A DNA stretch of 6,541 nucleotides, from the NCBI GenBank assembly GCA_003644295.1, contig QNBZ01000080.1:1-6541 (forward strand). The letters are read 5' to 3'. The stretch comes from Planctomycetota bacterium (GTDB lineage: Bacteria; Planctomycetota; Phycisphaerae; Sedimentisphaerales; Anaerobacaceae). Below, in pieces: positions 6,386 to 6,541 of this stretch (its first letter is position 1; each line of letters opens with the position of its first letter). Both the position numbers and the translations under genes were made by a program. Below the pieces are notes generated by a model, which worked only from the letters and a program-made list of their open reading frames with translations, was not told the DNA's origin and did not search any database.

Positions 6386-6470
6386 GAAGAATCTCACAGT
6401 TAAAATGACAACTAAAAAGTCAGTCAAATTACTAACTATTAACTCAAACTGACCGATTAAGGGAATTTTG

Positions 6471-6541
6471 ATGGTAGCAATTATCAAACAAAAACAGCCT
6501 CTTATGCCGATAAGTATCTTGATAACCGGTACTTATAAGTA
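6471..6541 (+). CDS. Start of an unidentified gene, cut by the window end
   Basis: An ATG at 6471 opens a frame that stays open to the window end, giving 23 residues that begin MVAIIKQKQPLMPISILITG. AAGGGA (6459-6464) lies 6 nt upstream, a well-placed ribosome binding site. A second in-frame ATG at 6504 lacks such a site. The visible piece has a basic start followed by hydrophobic residues, too little to assign a family. It lies 188 nt after the second URO-D-like gene, beyond the inverted-repeat element, so it may or may not belong to the same transcript. Confidence 0.5.
   Translation, partial: MVAIIKQKQPLMPISILITGTYK

Larger units (their letters stand above)
6289..6427. mobile_element. Small element with 13-bp inverted ends (MITE-like or dispersed palindromic repeat)
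   Basis: TTGACTGACTTTT (6289-6301) and AAAAGTCAGTCAA (6415-6427) are perfect inverted repeats bounding 139 bp. The interior holds a tandem 31-bp repeat and a second inverted pair, TGTCATT (6368-6374) with AATGACA (6404-6410). It has no coding capacity. It starts 6 nt after the stop codon of the second URO-D-like gene. I saw no convincing target-site duplication, so it may be a non-autonomous element, a REP-like repeat, or a long-armed hairpin acting as a weak terminator. Confidence 0.5.

Overview
The window looks like an accessory carbohydrate-use region of a bacterium from the Planctomycetota or the wider PVC group; an anaerobic or sediment-dwelling Phycisphaerae-like organism is my best guess. 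This rests on gene content only: a XylR-type sugar-sensing AraC regulator, a GH99-like glycosidase fragment, a RhaT-type sugar symporter and two uroporphyrinogen-decarboxylase-fold proteins, all at moderate G+C. No rRNA or other taxonomic marker is present. All recognised genes lie on the + strand.

Layout. Positions 3-1094 hold the 3' part of a GH99/WbsX-like glycosidase gene whose start lies before the window; it ends at a strong intrinsic terminator (1154-1184). Positions 1383-2561 encode a XylR-family regulator, with a periplasmic-binding-protein-like sensor domain and a C-terminal AraC helix-turn-helix domain. It starts at TTG. Positions 2715-3761 encode a RhaT-family L-rhamnose/proton symporter. 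Positions 3909-5147 and 5185-6282 encode two different URO-D/MtaA-superfamily proteins only 37 nt apart. The tail (6283-6470) carries a compact element with 13-bp perfect inverted ends enclosing a tandem 31-bp repeat. A new reading frame with a good ribosome binding site starts at 6471 and runs off the window.

How it may work together. A 46-bp box occurs twice without gaps (34 of 46 identical), once upstream of the regulator gene (1264-1309) and once upstream of the symporter gene (2583-2628). Its right end falls on a possible -35 hexamer in both places. The simplest reading is that the XylR-type protein binds both boxes, controlling itself and the symporter/URO-D genes in response to an imported sugar. 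The symporter suggests a 6-deoxyhexose such as rhamnose or a derivative. The URO-D-like proteins belong to a superfamily that includes corrinoid methyltransferases. An inferred, untested model is uptake and demethylation of an O-methylated deoxysugar. No corrinoid protein and no rhamnose isomerase, kinase or aldolase gene is visible in this window.
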